NCBI GenBank assembly: GCA_024516035.1
Contig: CM044955.1
Span: 58,680,746-58,744,745 of the forward strand
Reading direction: 5' to 3'
Length of the DNA stretch: 64,000 nucleotides
DNA from: Bactericera cockerelli
Taxonomy: Eukaryota > Arthropoda > Insecta > Hemiptera > Triozidae
Below, piece after piece: positions 41,963-52,318 of the stretch. The position numbers and the translations under genes are program-made. Numbering within the stretch: position 1 is the first letter of the stretch; every line of letters begins with the position of its first letter. The notes under the pieces are model-generated. The model had not been told where the DNA came from and did no database searches. It saw nothing but the letters and a program-made list of their open reading frames with translations.

Positions 41963-42479
41963 TTAACTTAGGCCCAGTTATTAACTTATGCATAACTTAT
42001 TGTTTTTGTTTACAACTTGTCTGCTTTTTTAGGGCTAGACAAGCAATTTCAGATGGGAAAATTTATCGTGTGATATTGTTTTAAGTCTAAATTAACTTGA
42101 AGTAAAGGCTCAACCTAATCTCGGTTGGCCTAGGATCAGCATAAACTAGTTAGTTTAGTCAACAACACAAAATAAAACGTGTTTGAGCATAACATTTACA
42201 ATTTACAAATTTATGAAAAGCAAACGATGAGACCTCCTAATGGACTCAAGTCGTGTGACAGCAGTACAATACATAGTTTCAAGCACAAAATGAAGTAGAA
42301 CAAACTCGCAATCACGGCCTGATGTGATTTATTTAAATACTTACTATGATAAGTAACTGGAAAATAATATATTATAGTATATATTTATTTTTTTACGTCG
42401 CTTTCAACTGCATGGTCATATTATGATGGGGCCTACATAATTATACATACCTATTTGAATTGTTAAAACTTATCATATT

Positions 42480-42612
42480 TGCGTTAATCACTTTTGTGAT
42501 ATCACAACTAATCAAACTCGCTTTACTAAATCCACGCCGAAACCGGGACTTGAACCACCGACCTCCAGGTTAAAAGTCCGCCGGCTTATCGATCAGGCTA
42601 CCGACTTCGGTA
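42480..42612 (-). mobile_element. SINE-4 copy
   Basis: On plus: ttaatcacttttgtgatatc, gggacttgaaccaccgacc, gcttatcgatcaggctaccg. Confidence 0.78.
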
Positions 42613-42743
42613 CACATATTTGAATTGAGAAGCATGACTGTTATACGTAGAAAAAAGAATGTCACTTTCAACTGCATGGTCATATCACGACGTAGCCTAG
42701 AGCAGGATGTTGTTGCTATTAGCTATTCAGATAGGTGTATGCA

Positions 42744-43147
42744 AGTTATGTGCGACATAACAACTGAGTCAGCAGAACCAACTCCATTGTTCTCCGCTGA
42801 TGTACGCACTAGCCTGTCAGGCCAGTCAGTCTGAGCTAATTCCTGATCTAGTGCAGATCACCTGCGTATTTATTTGTTCTTCTGCATCGTGCAGATTATT
42901 ACGTATTTCTATTAAGTTCATCATATTTAGAGAAGTTATTTCACAAGTTAATTTCTTTTATAATTATTATTAATCTATTCAATTAATTAATCAATCGTTG
43001 ATTAATCGTTAATCACGTATGTTATTTTATCCTTCGAAATATCGATTTCTTTTGTATTATTATTATTATTTAACCCTTAATAAATATTTGTGAACTTTCG
43101 AAATAAACATTTTTAAAAAGGCTATCTGTCATTCCTCTAATTTAAGT
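42744..43147 (+). repeat. 5' LTR
   Basis: 404 bp beginning AGTTATGTGC and ending TTTAAGT. AATAAA occurs at 43079-43084 and 43102-43107 near its end, suitable as poly-A signals. No difference from the 3' LTR was seen. Confidence 0.92.
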
Positions 43148-43157
43148 GGCGCAGTCG
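43147..43157 (+). other. Primer binding site
   Basis: TGGCGCAGTCG sharing its first T with the LTR end. This matches the tRNA-Ser-type primer site of the 17.6/297 group of Drosophila elements (from memory). Confidence 0.75.
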
Positions 43158-43768
43158 TACGGCTTTTGTGGACTTTTGCGGCATTTTTCGTGAAATACAC
43201 AAAAGTAGAACCCAAAAAAAAAAAAAAAAAACTTTGAAATTTTTCTAAGTCCCACTATCAAATAAAGGAACATTATTTATAGTGCTGGATCTTCTTCTAA
43301 GTGACATTCTTCACCCCCAATTTCCGGTGACAGACTAAAACTTCAATTATTTAAATAAATAAAAATATCTGTTCAAAAAAATAATTACACAAGAATTTAG
43401 TGAATTGTGCTAATTGGATTACCCTACCCTACTGGATCACTTATTGGATCATACGAGCATTGGATTCTTCTGGATTCTGTACTACATCATTGGACTTTTC
43501 TGGCAAGGATTGGACACAGCAGACAGCTCACAGAGATCCTGCATTCAACTCGAGACCGCACGCAAGGAGATTCTTAGCAGACCTCACGGCGCGGCGCGAC
43601 GAGACATTTCATTTTCTTCCTAGCTAGCCAACCTGACACAAATGTTCGTCCTTCCCATGCTCGTCATATCGTAAGCAATTTTGCTTGCTCATTCGTAAAT
43701 TTTTCCCTTAACCTATTTTATTGCAAATCTTTTTCTTCTTCATTTCATACTATTTTTTTTGTGCAAAG
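43158..43768 (+). other. 5' leader of errantivirus-like element
   Basis: Untranslated leader between the primer site and gag. Contains an A run (about 43214-43231). A leader splice donor for env mRNA would be expected here, but no single candidate stands out. Confidence 0.6.
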
Positions 43769-44794
43769 ATGGCACCACCAGTATTACAAAAGGAATACTT
43801 TCAGATGGTCCCTGAATTTCATGGGGACCAGGAACAATTACCAAGATTCCTAGAACTAGGACAAAAATTGGTTAATAAATTCTACAACACGGAAGATCCC
43901 GATGACTTCCAAAATGAATATTTAATTGGTAGCTTGCTCTCTAAAGTAAAAGGGGTAGCACAAAACCAAATTTCAAACAGAATTATTAAAAATTGGACTG
44001 ATTTAAAAAATGCACTCTTGGAAACATACGCAGACAAGAGAGACATTTTCACCCATACAATTGAAATGTCTTTGATGAAACAGTTTGCAAATGAAAATCC
44101 CTTTGACTTTTATCATAGAATAAATAATAATTTGAACTTACAATTAACCTACATTGCAAATCATGTGTTGGCATCCCATCACGATTGTATGACACAATTT
44201 GTAAACAAACTGGCATTGAGAGTTCTTTTGAGAGGCCTCAGAGAACCCTTGGGTCCATTGTTGAGAACAAGAGACCCGGAAACATTAAACTCTGCACTCA
44301 ACATGATGACGAACGATTTTCAATTAGAAACTTCGTTCAAACAAAATTTTAACAGAACAAACAACGGCGGTACATCAAATACCGGAAAATTTTCAGGAGG
44401 ACAGTCCTCCTCTTGGAGAAAAACCCCTCAGCCAATTCAAAAAACAATGGTACAACAACCTCAAGGAAATACCGGGTTTAAAACTCCCACGTATGTTCCA
44501 CCACAGCTAAGGTCTAACAATAATTATCAAAATTCACAACAGAACACATTCCGTGGTCAAGTAGGCACGAGCACATCTGCTCAGACTAGACTACCTACCC
44601 CAACCCCTATGAGTATTTCAACAAGAAACACTATGAGAACCAACAACTTTCACAACATTGAAGACGGTCAGGAACCTTTAAATGAAGAAATGATGGAAGA
44701 GTACCTCACTGACACTGAACAAAATAATACTGACTTACAAGAAGAGCTCGACCCAAATTTTTGGATCGGAGCCTCGGACAACACTTCGAACTAA
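43769..44794 (+). CDS. gag: Gag-like protein
   Basis: About 341 residues from the ATG at 43769 (MAPPVLQKEY). An upstream ATG in the same frame at 43721 would add a 16-residue Phe/Tyr-rich stretch and is less likely. It has an alpha-helical capsid-like N-terminal half and a Gln/Asn/Thr-rich C-terminal part. No CCHC zinc knuckle, as usual for errantiviruses. It ends in TAA overlapping the start of pol. Just before the end it contains A AAT TTT in the gag frame, a canonical -1 slippery heptamer. Confidence 0.88.
   Translation: MAPPVLQKEYFQMVPEFHGDQEQLPRFLELGQKLVNKFYNTEDPDDFQNEYLIGSLLSKVKGVAQNQISNRIIKNWTDLKNALLETYADKRDIFTHTIEMSLMKQFANENPFDFYHRINNNLNLQLTYIANHVLASHHDCMTQFVNKLALRVLLRGLREPLGPLLRTRDPETLNSALNMMTNDFQLETSFKQNFNRTNNGGTSNTGKFSGGQSSSWRKTPQPIQKTMVQQPQGNTGFKTPTYVPPQLRSNNNYQNSQQNTFRGQVGTSTSAQTRLPTPTPMSISTRNTMRTNNFHNIEDGQEPLNEEMMEEYLTDTEQNNTDLQEELDPNFWIGASDNTSN
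44755..44761 (+). promoter_or_regulatory. Candidate -1 ribosomal frameshift site (gag to pol)
   Basis: AAATTTT read as A AAT TTT in the gag frame, 31 bases before the gag stop. The pol frame is -1 relative to gag and is open from here. Downstream RNA structure was not assessed. Confidence 0.7.
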
Positions 44795-45842
44795 TGAATG
44801 TAACAATCACACCTTGTCAGCTACCATACATTATACTACCAGAGAACAACCTAAAGGTACTCATAGACACAGGGAGCACTAACTCCTTTATACTCCCAAA
44901 CGTAGCCGACAAATACTATCATAACAAAATAAAAAACGATCCATTCACCACACGCACAGCACACGGCACTACACTTGAAAAATATAGCATAACAATTCCA
45001 TTCCCACACATATTCAATAAAAAAGGCAGTATGAAATTACACCTTTTCCAGTTTCATGATTATTTTGATTGCCTTCTAGGCTTAGACAACTTATCAGGAA
45101 TGAGAGTTGACCTAATAAATAACGTGCTCGAAACGCCCACAAGCAAAATTCCGTTACACTACCGAAATATATCAACCACCACCAACAATATCGTATTACT
45201 ACCACGCGAGGAACAAATTGTTAAAATCGAAGTGAACAATATCGAAAATGGAGATGCATTACTCCAGCGATTCAATGTAGGAGCCGCGTATATTCCCGAA
45301 GGAATAATAAAAGTAGAAAATTATTGTGGTATTTGTGCAATTATAAATCCAACAGAAAAACAACTTCAAATTCCTCTTGAAACCTTAAAAGCAGGACCTC
45401 TTGAAAGATTTTTTGACAAAATAGGACCCGTCAATATTAACAATTTATCTGGCAACACTGATAACAATTCTAGTGAAAAATTACTCGATCTAATCAGAAT
45501 GGATCATATGAATGACGAGGAAAAATTCGCCGTTTGTACAATATTACAACAGTATAGCGATATTTTTCATTTCGAAGGAGAGCAACTCACGTTTACAAAT
45601 AAAATAAAACATGCTGTCAAGACAACCGATGACCTGCCAATCTATACCAAATCTTATAGATACCCTGAAGTACACAGAACTGAAGTCCAGCAACAAGTCC
45701 AGAAAATGCTAACACAAGGAATCATTAAACCCTCACGCTCACCATGGTCGTCACCAATCTGGATTGTACCGAAAAAAGCTGACGCATCAGGAAAACAAAA
45801 ATGGCGGATAGTGGTTGATTACAGAAAATTAAATGAAAAAAA
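44761..45842 (+). pseudogene. pol: Pol part 1: protease and start of reverse transcriptase
   Basis: In -1 frame to gag. The aspartic protease motif is VLIDTGSTNSF. The reverse transcriptase start shows SPWSSPIWIVPKK and WRIVVDYRKLN. After a run of seven A at 45836-45842 the frame changes, and the same-frame ORF runs into unrelated codons up to 45957. The break lies inside the RT finger/palm region, so Pol is not continuous as assembled. Confidence 0.88.
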
Positions 45843-48697
45843 CCGTTGGAGACCGGTATCCTCTACCCAACATTACAGATCTCCTCGACAAATTAGGACG
45901 ATGCCAGTACTTCACTACTCTCGATCTGGCATCAGGCTTCCATCAAATCGAAATTGAAAAAGATAGCACCCAGAAAACCGCATTCAACACAGAAAGAGGG
46001 CATTACGAGTTCACAAGAATGCCCTTTGGTTTAAAAAATGCTCCAGCGACCTTCCAGAGAGTCATGGATGACTTATTACGAGGACTCATAAACTCCGTAT
46101 GCCTCGTGTACATGGATGATATAGTCATATTCTCAACCAGCCTTCAAGAACACATTACTAATTTAAAACTAGTATTTGACAGACTTCGATCTGCCAATTT
46201 CAAAATCCAACTCGATAAAAGTGAATTTTTGAAGAAAGAAGTAGCTTTCCTGGGTCACATTATAACACCCGACGGAGTTCGACCAAATCCAGCAAAAATT
46301 GCCGCCATCAAGAAATTCCCTATTCCCAAAACCTCCAAACAAATTAAGGGCTTCCTCGGAATGCTCGGATATTGCCGAAAATTTATCAAAGATTTCGCTA
46401 GAATCACTAAACCGTTTACCAAACGACTAAAAAAGGGAGCAGTAATAAATATAGAAGACCCAGACTACCGTGAGTGCTTCGAATTATGCAAGAACATATT
46501 AACTAATGATCCTATCCTCCAATATCCGGACTTTACACAACCCTTCCTACTAACAACGGACGCAAGCAACTTCGCGATTGGCGCTATCCTGTCACAAGGA
46601 AAAATCGGAAATGATCTTCCGGTAGCCTACGCGAGTCGAACACTCAACATGAGCGAACAAAATTATAGCACAATTGAAAAAGAGCTGCTGGCAATTGTGT
46701 GGGCCGTCCGATATTTTCGGCCCTATCTCTACGGAAGGAGATTCACCATTGTAACAGATCACAAACCTCTGCAATGGCTCTTTTCTCTAAAAGAGCCTAG
46801 CTCCAAACTGGTACGATGGAGACTCAAACTAGAAGAGTTTGAATATGATATTGTCTACAAAAAGGGCTGTCAGAATTCAAATGCAGACTGCTTATCGCGA
46901 ATAGAATTAAACACTAATTCAATCCAACCTGTACTCCCTAAAGAAACAGATACGACCTCAAACATTGCAGAGCCACCTCTTGACATAGCCGCAAACATGA
47001 GGGAAATTGACGAGTTAATTAGACAAACCTTAGAAGGTTTCCAATTTGATGATACCGAGGTATCTACCGACCAAATTTTTTCGGAACAAGATCACACTAC
47101 CAACACCAGTCAGGCAGAAGAAGAAAATACAATTCCTGACATAACATTCGATCACCTGGTTCGAGCCGATATATCTCCAAGCTCTCCAGCAAATCCAGAA
47201 GACGCCAGCATCCTTCCTGATGATGACGACAACGAGTCTTTTGGTACAACAATTCATTCAAATTTAGAAAATCCACTAATAGGGATACCTATTAAAGAAG
47301 GACCAGTCAACCAAGGAAAACTTCAAGTTATTATAGAGGAAGTTCTCTATTCACCGGCAGTACCAAAGGTGAAGCTTCTTTTTCAAACAAAACAAAGAGT
47401 AACTATTCAAATATCTCAAAATAATTGGGAAAATGATATTATACAATTTATTAAACAATGCATTGCTCCGAAGAAAATATATCATCTGTACTTCAAAGCA
47501 CCTCTTTATGAAAAATTTTCAACTGTCCTTCAACAATACTTCAAAAATTCCGAAATAAAAATGATCAAATGTACAGAAATGCTCACAGACGTTACAAAAC
47601 ACCCAGACCAAATAGAGCTAGTGAAAAAGGAACACGAAGGAATTACCAACCATCGTGGGATCAATGAGGTCGAACAGCGATTGAGGAAACACTACTACTG
47701 GCCTAGCCTGAAAAATACTGTGCAAGATTACATTAACCAGTGTGAACTCTGTCAAGCTACAAAGTATGATAGAAAACCTTTGAAACTAAACTACAATGTC
47801 ACACCCACAGCAACCAAACCCTTCCAAATCTTGCATATTGATACCATTACCCTTGAAAGAAGCAAGTTCCTGACTATCATCGATTCATTCTCTAAATACG
47901 CACAAGCGTATTCTCTCTTTTCCGCCCAAGCAATCGAAGTAGTCAAAAATCTCATAATTTTTTTTGCACACCATGGAATCCCACAGACAATAATTTCAGA
48001 CAATGGTGGAGAGTTCAAAAACTGTTCAGTCCAAGAACTACTCAAATTACACAAAATTGAAATTCACTTTACCACATCACAGCACCCTGAATCTAATGGA
48101 TGTATTGAACGATTCCATTCGACACTAATCGAACACATCCGACTTCTACATAATCAAAAAGAATACAGAGATGACACAATAGCCACCAAGGTAACATACG
48201 CTGTAATTGCATACAATAACACACAACATTCTGTTACACAAATCACACCATACGAATTAATATCAGGACACACAGCAAACAGATCACCACTCGACATAGA
48301 CATAGAACACCATCTCATGAATGACTACATAAACTCACACAAATCTAAAACTAAGTTACTGTACGAAACAATACATGACAAAATAATGCAAAATAAAGAG
48401 AAAACTATCGCTAGAGCTAACCAAAACAGGGAACCCTTGCCCACTGTACCAGAAAATGTATTTGTGAAAAATAGACAAACACAGAGTAAAACAAAGAATA
48501 AGTATAATGCCGAAAAAATAGTTAGCGTCGATGAAACACTAAAAACAGCTAACATTGCACCACGACATTCAAACACATCACAAAGAATTCACCTTTCCAA
48601 CATTAAGAGGCCTAAAAAGCCACCTAAACCACCCAACATTTCCCATGTTTCAGAATCCTCTCCTGGTTCATCGTCCACGGAGCAGGGTACACTATAA
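45833..48697 (+). CDS. pol: Pol part 2: RT, RNase H, integrase
   Basis: Continues pol after the A-run break. RT catalytic YMDDIVIF; RNase H TTDASNFAIGAI; integrase zinc domain (HEGITNHRG...CELC); catalytic core with HIDTITL, SDNGGEF and the later Glu in the ESNGCIERFH region. About 950 codons, no other stop. No chromodomain seen. The last codons overlap the start of the env open frame by about 70 bases, as in other env-bearing Gypsy elements. Confidence 0.92.
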   Translation: MKKTVGDRYPLPNITDLLDKLGRCQYFTTLDLASGFHQIEIEKDSTQKTAFNTERGHYEFTRMPFGLKNAPATFQRVMDDLLRGLINSVCLVYMDDIVIFSTSLQEHITNLKLVFDRLRSANFKIQLDKSEFLKKEVAFLGHIITPDGVRPNPAKIAAIKKFPIPKTSKQIKGFLGMLGYCRKFIKDFARITKPFTKRLKKGAVINIEDPDYRECFELCKNILTNDPILQYPDFTQPFLLTTDASNFAIGAILSQGKIGNDLPVAYASRTLNMSEQNYSTIEKELLAIVWAVRYFRPYLYGRRFTIVTDHKPLQWLFSLKEPSSKLVRWRLKLEEFEYDIVYKKGCQNSNADCLSRIELNTNSIQPVLPKETDTTSNIAEPPLDIAANMREIDELIRQTLEGFQFDDTEVSTDQIFSEQDHTTNTSQAEEENTIPDITFDHLVRADISPSSPANPEDASILPDDDDNESFGTTIHSNLENPLIGIPIKEGPVNQGKLQVIIEEVLYSPAVPKVKLLFQTKQRVTIQISQNNWENDIIQFIKQCIAPKKIYHLYFKAPLYEKFSTVLQQYFKNSEIKMIKCTEMLTDVTKHPDQIELVKKEHEGITNHRGINEVEQRLRKHYYWPSLKNTVQDYINQCELCQATKYDRKPLKLNYNVTPTATKPFQILHIDTITLERSKFLTIIDSFSKYAQAYSLFSAQAIEVVKNLIIFFAHHGIPQTIISDNGGEFKNCSVQELLKLHKIEIHFTTSQHPESNGCIERFHSTLIEHIRLLHNQKEYRDDTIATKVTYAVIAYNNTQHSVTQITPYELISGHTANRSPLDIDIEHHLMNDYINSHKSKTKLLYETIHDKIMQNKEKTIARANQNREPLPTVPENVFVKNRQTQSKTKNKYNAEKIVSVDETLKTANIAPRHSNTSQRIHLSNIKRPKKPPKPPNISHVSESSPGSSSTEQGTL

Positions 48698-50340
48698 AGA
48701 ACATAACGACAAATCCGGGCATCCTTCCAATACATCTTGGGATAGCAAAACTGCAACGTTCAAGTCACACTTTCGTCCATTACTATGATTTAGAACCACT
48801 GATAGAAGAACTTCAAGACCTAGAGACCCAATACAAAACTTTAAACGATATTACGTCAAACAAAACCTTCTACACAAAAGAACTAGACAACTATAACAAA
48901 GTCGTTAAACATCTACAAAACACAATAGCTGACAAACTTGATGGAATTTACCCCATACACACCAAACGAACCAAACGAGGCTTGATGAACGGACTCGGTA
49001 CAGTTATTAAAACACTTACTGGCAACTTAGATGACAATGATGGACAAAGAATCAATCAGATTATTGAAAATTTACACTTAAAACAAACTACTCTACAGAA
49101 ACAACTTGAGATGCAATATACATTAAATTCTAACACAATAGATAAATTTAACCAAACACTAAATAATGTTCAACATAACGAATTAATTCTCAAGTCACGT
49201 ATTATGCAATTAACAACTATTATTGAACAGGAAATTCAATTACCTAATGTCCTTTTTACTAAGGATCTTTATAATCAACTGATCATATTTTACAATTCAA
49301 TATTAAGTATTCTACAGGAAATAGAAAATTCATTAACATTCTGTGCCCTACATACCTTTCATCCTAGCATCCTGAAAGCTAGTGAACTATACACAGAATT
49401 GGAAAAAATATCATTATATTATGAAGAGCAACTTCCCTATGAACTAAAATTCGAAAACTTACCAGATTTTCAAAAATTAATACAAGTCAACTGTAAGATA
49501 GACAAAAATAAAATTATATATTTTCTTTCATTGCCAATTAATTTTGAAACCAACTTTGACCTATTTTATCTCATGTCAATACCTTCTAAAACAACAGAGG
49601 GTTATGTTACACTTTTACCTAACTATAGATATTTTCTAAAGTCAAAAGATATTGTGAAATCTCTGAATAATCAATGTACCCCAGGCAAAGTGTTTCAGTG
49701 TTCCAGTTTCACCATCAATAACAATGGAGATCCATGCGGCAAAGAAATCCTGCAGAACGAGGAAGCGAATCATTGCCAACATTTAAAACTAGACATACCT
49801 GAAAATCATTTAGAAATAGTATCCGAAATAAACCAATACTTGGCAGTGTTTTCATCAGAGGAAAACATTAAATTTCAGTGTGCTAAAGAGACTGAAATCA
49901 AAAAACTACTAGGAGTCTTCCTAATTGAAGACTCAGAATGTGACTTAATATTTAGAAATGAGAAAATCAAATTCATACAAAAGTCACTAGGCAAACCATT
50001 CATTTTAAACAATGTCCACATAAACTCCAGCACAATCAATGTGCCCAAATCAAAAATGGTTCTTAAAAACTTACAATTAGATAGTATAAATTTACATCAA
50101 ATTGAACCCGTTGAAAAGGATAGCCCACCTCCAAGTAATTTTAAGTTTTCAGTATTTCTATTTTATTTTATTATTTCTATTTTAGGGTGGATGACCCACT
50201 TAGGCTTAGTAAAACTAAAGCAAATAACTTCTCTAAGAAAAATTAATATTACTAATTCTAATGTTGCTGCTGACCACCAACATCCAGTTTCAGATGGTCA
50301 AAATTTACCCACTTCTATTTCGCCCATCTTTCACACTTAG
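48653..50340 (+). CDS. env: Env-like fusion glycoprotein, from predicted splice acceptor
   Basis: The frame is open from 48628 to the TAG at 50338-50340. A likely splice acceptor (catgtttcag) ends at 48652, giving roughly 562 codons; the start codon would come from a spliced leader exon. Visible: a hydrophobic start (ILSWFIVHGAG), an acidic region, a furin-type RTKR at about 48967-48978 followed by GLMNGLGTVIKTLTGNLDDN (fusion-peptide-like, as in errantivirus Env and baculovirus F), a cysteine cluster near 49670-49785, and a transmembrane helix around 50145-50205 with a short tail. Intact as assembled. Confidence 0.85.
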
Positions 50341-50348
50341 GGGGGACG
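50338..50348 (+). other. Polypurine tract
   Basis: TAGGGGGGACG just before the 3' LTR, overlapping the env stop codon. Confidence 0.8.
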
Positions 50349-50752
50349 AGTTATGTGCGACATAACAACTGAGTCAGCAGAACCAACTCCATTGTTCTCC
50401 GCTGATGTACGCACTAGCCTGTCAGGCCAGTCAGTCTGAGCTAATTCCTGATCTAGTGCAGATCACCTGCGTATTTATTTGTTCTTCTGCATCGTGCAGA
50501 TTATTACGTATTTCTATTAAGTTCATCATATTTAGAGAAGTTATTTCACAAGTTAATTTCTTTTATAATTATTATTAATCTATTCAATTAATTAATCAAT
50601 CGTTGATTAATCGTTAATCACGTATGTTATTTTATCCTTCGAAATATCGATTTCTTTTGTATTATTATTATTATTTAACCCTTAATAAATATTTGTGAAC
50701 TTTCGAAATAAACATTTTTAAAAAGGCTATCTGTCATTCCTCTAATTTAAGT
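50349..50752 (+). repeat. 3' LTR
   Basis: 404 bp matching the 5' LTR with no difference seen. Followed by TGCA, the right copy of the target duplication. Confidence 0.92.
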
Positions 50753-51068
50753 TGCATAGAAAGAAAAATAAATGTATGCAATCCCAGACAGCACGGAAGG
50801 TGACATCCAGGCTGGATTTAAGGTGGAAATACCCAGGTGAATAAAGTCAACTGGAACTCCACCTGTCCCGAAAGTTGGACTCTTCCATTATGGATTAAAT
50901 CAGTTGACCATCCACCTGGATATTTCCAACAAAAATCCATCTAGACTCAGTCACCTGGTCATTCAGGTGGAAATATAACGACTCAGTCCAGCTTGGACAT
51001 AACTAGGATCTCGTCAGCTGACCAGTCTTAATGATGACATAAGTAACCCAGTTACTCAGAGCACTCAC

Positions 51069-51299
51069 CACAGTGATGGACAGCAGGGTGATGACGAGCG
51101 CAAACTTGACCGGGTTCGAATCCCCCTGGTGGGCGTTCCGGTGGTCCCAGACCCCGCAGCAGGTGAACACGAGGAGGGCGGTGCCTAGGAACTCCACGAG
51201 GAGGGCCTGGGGGTGTGACAGAGAGGGGTGGGGCATGGTGACGCACTGGCCCGAGCCCGCCGGCACCCCGTAGGAGAAGATCTCGTGAGGGGTGGCCAC
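51069..51299 (-). CDS. Aquaporin exon 3, TM4-TM5
   Basis: Acceptor tttccag|GTG, phase 0; donor GTG|GTGAGT, phase 0; 77 codons. Encodes VATPHEIFSYGVPAGSG, helix 4 (ALLVEFLGTALLVFTCCGVW), the loop DHRNAHQGDSNPVKF and helix 5 (ALVITLLSITV). The residue in the position of the aquaporin-1 selectivity His is Ser, pointing to an entomoglyceroporin-type pore. Clearly GC-rich. Confidence 0.93.
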
Positions 51300-51471
51300 C
51301 TGGAAAGAAGGGATTTTTTTTTGTTTTGTTTTTCAAGTACCTACTTTATTTATTTTATGACACATATTCACAAAGATTTTTGTTTATATGAAATGGGTAA
51401 GTTGATGGGGTCACATAAAAAAGAGTTTTGTGCAGGTTCATTTGCAGTTCATAATAATAATAATATTAATA

Positions 51472-51666
51472 ATATGTTGCCTTATACTGCCCGATTAAGA
51501 CTATTAAAGTCCCATTATTCCAGCAGTAAGCCCAAGACATATTATTATGTGGTAAAAATCCCAAATGGGAGGATAACTTGTCATGTCCCGGCTGGGTTTC
51601 GAACCCACGACACCTGGATTATCTGGATTCGCAGAGTGCCGCCTTTACCACTGAGCTACCGGGACA
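51472..51666 (-). mobile_element. SINE-2, full length
   Basis: Reverse of the 28219 copy: tail left, head right (accactgagctaccgggac). Confidence 0.82.
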
Positions 51667-51729
51667 GACATAAAACAGAGGGATAGGAAGGGATAAAACA
51701 GAGTTTTGTGCAGGTTCATTTGCAGTTCA

Positions 51730-51867
51730 TAATAATAATATTATGTTGCCTTATTTTGCCCGAATAGGAATAATAAGTCTCACTTTTCCAGCCCAAGACG
51801 TATTATTATGTGGCCGAAATTCTCGAAATCCCAAATGGAATTGTCATGTCCCGACTGGGTTTCAAAT
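51730..51867 (-). repeat. SINE-2, truncated and joined to minisatellite
   Basis: Inverse body and part of box B (gggtttcaaat), then the sequence switches directly to the 55-bp array at 51868. Confidence 0.75.
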
Positions 51868-52318
51868 CGAGTATGCAGCCAGCACACTAGGACAGCACAT
51901 ACACAAGACTTCACTCACCCCAAGCAATGCATAGCCGAGTATGCAGCCAGCACATACACAAGACTTCACTCACCCCAAGCAATGCATAGCCGAGTATGCA
52001 GCCAGCACATACACAAGACTTCACTCACCCCAAGCAATGCATAGCCGAGTATGCAGCCAGCACATACACAAGACTTCACTCACCCCAAGCAATGTAGAGC
52101 CGAGTATGCAGCCAGCACATACACAAGACTTCACTCACCCCAAGCAATGCATAGCCGAGTATGCAGCCAGCACATACACAAGACTTCACTCACCCCAAGC
52201 AATGCATAGCCGAGTATGCAGCCAGCACATACACAAGACTTCACTCACCCCAAGCAATGCATAGCCGAGTATGCAGCCAGCACATACACAAGACTTCACT
52301 CACCCCAAGCAATGCATA
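51868..52318 (-). repeat. 55-bp minisatellite carrying exon end and splice donor
   Basis: Seven units of exactly 55 bp start at 51934, 51989, 52044, 52099, 52154, 52209 and 52264, plus one longer variant unit at 51868. On minus each contains ATTGCTTGGG|GTGAGTGAAG, i.e. the aquaporin exon 2 end and its 5' splice site. Donor GT pairs lie every 55 bp from 52303 down to 51918. Units are almost identical (one has tgtaga for tgcata), so expansion is recent. Confidence 0.95.

Larger units (their letters stand above)
42744..50752 (+). mobile_element. Errantivirus-like endogenous retroelement with gag, pol, env
   Basis: 8.0 kb with 404-bp LTRs identical by eye (42744-43147, 50349-50752), flanked by a 4-bp duplication TGCA (42740-42743, 50753-50756). 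Order: LTR, primer site, gag, pol (protease, RT, RNase H, integrase), env, polypurine tract, LTR. The Gypsy-type primer site overlapping the LTR end, Gag without zinc knuckles and a class-I-fusion-like Env with a basic cleavage site place it in or near Errantivirus (Metaviridae). It is antisense to the host aquaporin. Pol has one frame break at an A run, so this copy may be defective or carry a sequence error. Confidence 0.94.
41688..51068. other. Aquaporin intron 3 (about 9.4 kb)
   Basis: Mostly the errantivirus-like element (42744-50752). Also a repeat at 41755-41962, an inverted SINE-4 (42480-42612), a SINE-6 body scrap (42397-42425 and 42661-42690), and 50753-51068 with an unassigned repeat-like stretch containing several caggtgga blocks. 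Confidence 0.75.
51300..52303. other. Aquaporin intron 2
   Basis: Two inverted SINE-2 copies (51472-51666 and 51730-51867) followed directly by the 55-bp minisatellite. A duplicated stretch (gttttgtgcaggttcatttg) occurs near 51424 and 51701. Confidence 0.8.

Noticed and set aside
48555..48788. Separate small ORF overlapping the pol end and env start
   Set aside because: It lies in a third frame; pol and the extended env frame already explain the region.
51868..52318. CRISPR-like regular array
   Set aside because: Units are contiguous with no unique spacers and contain an exon end; the genome is eukaryotic.
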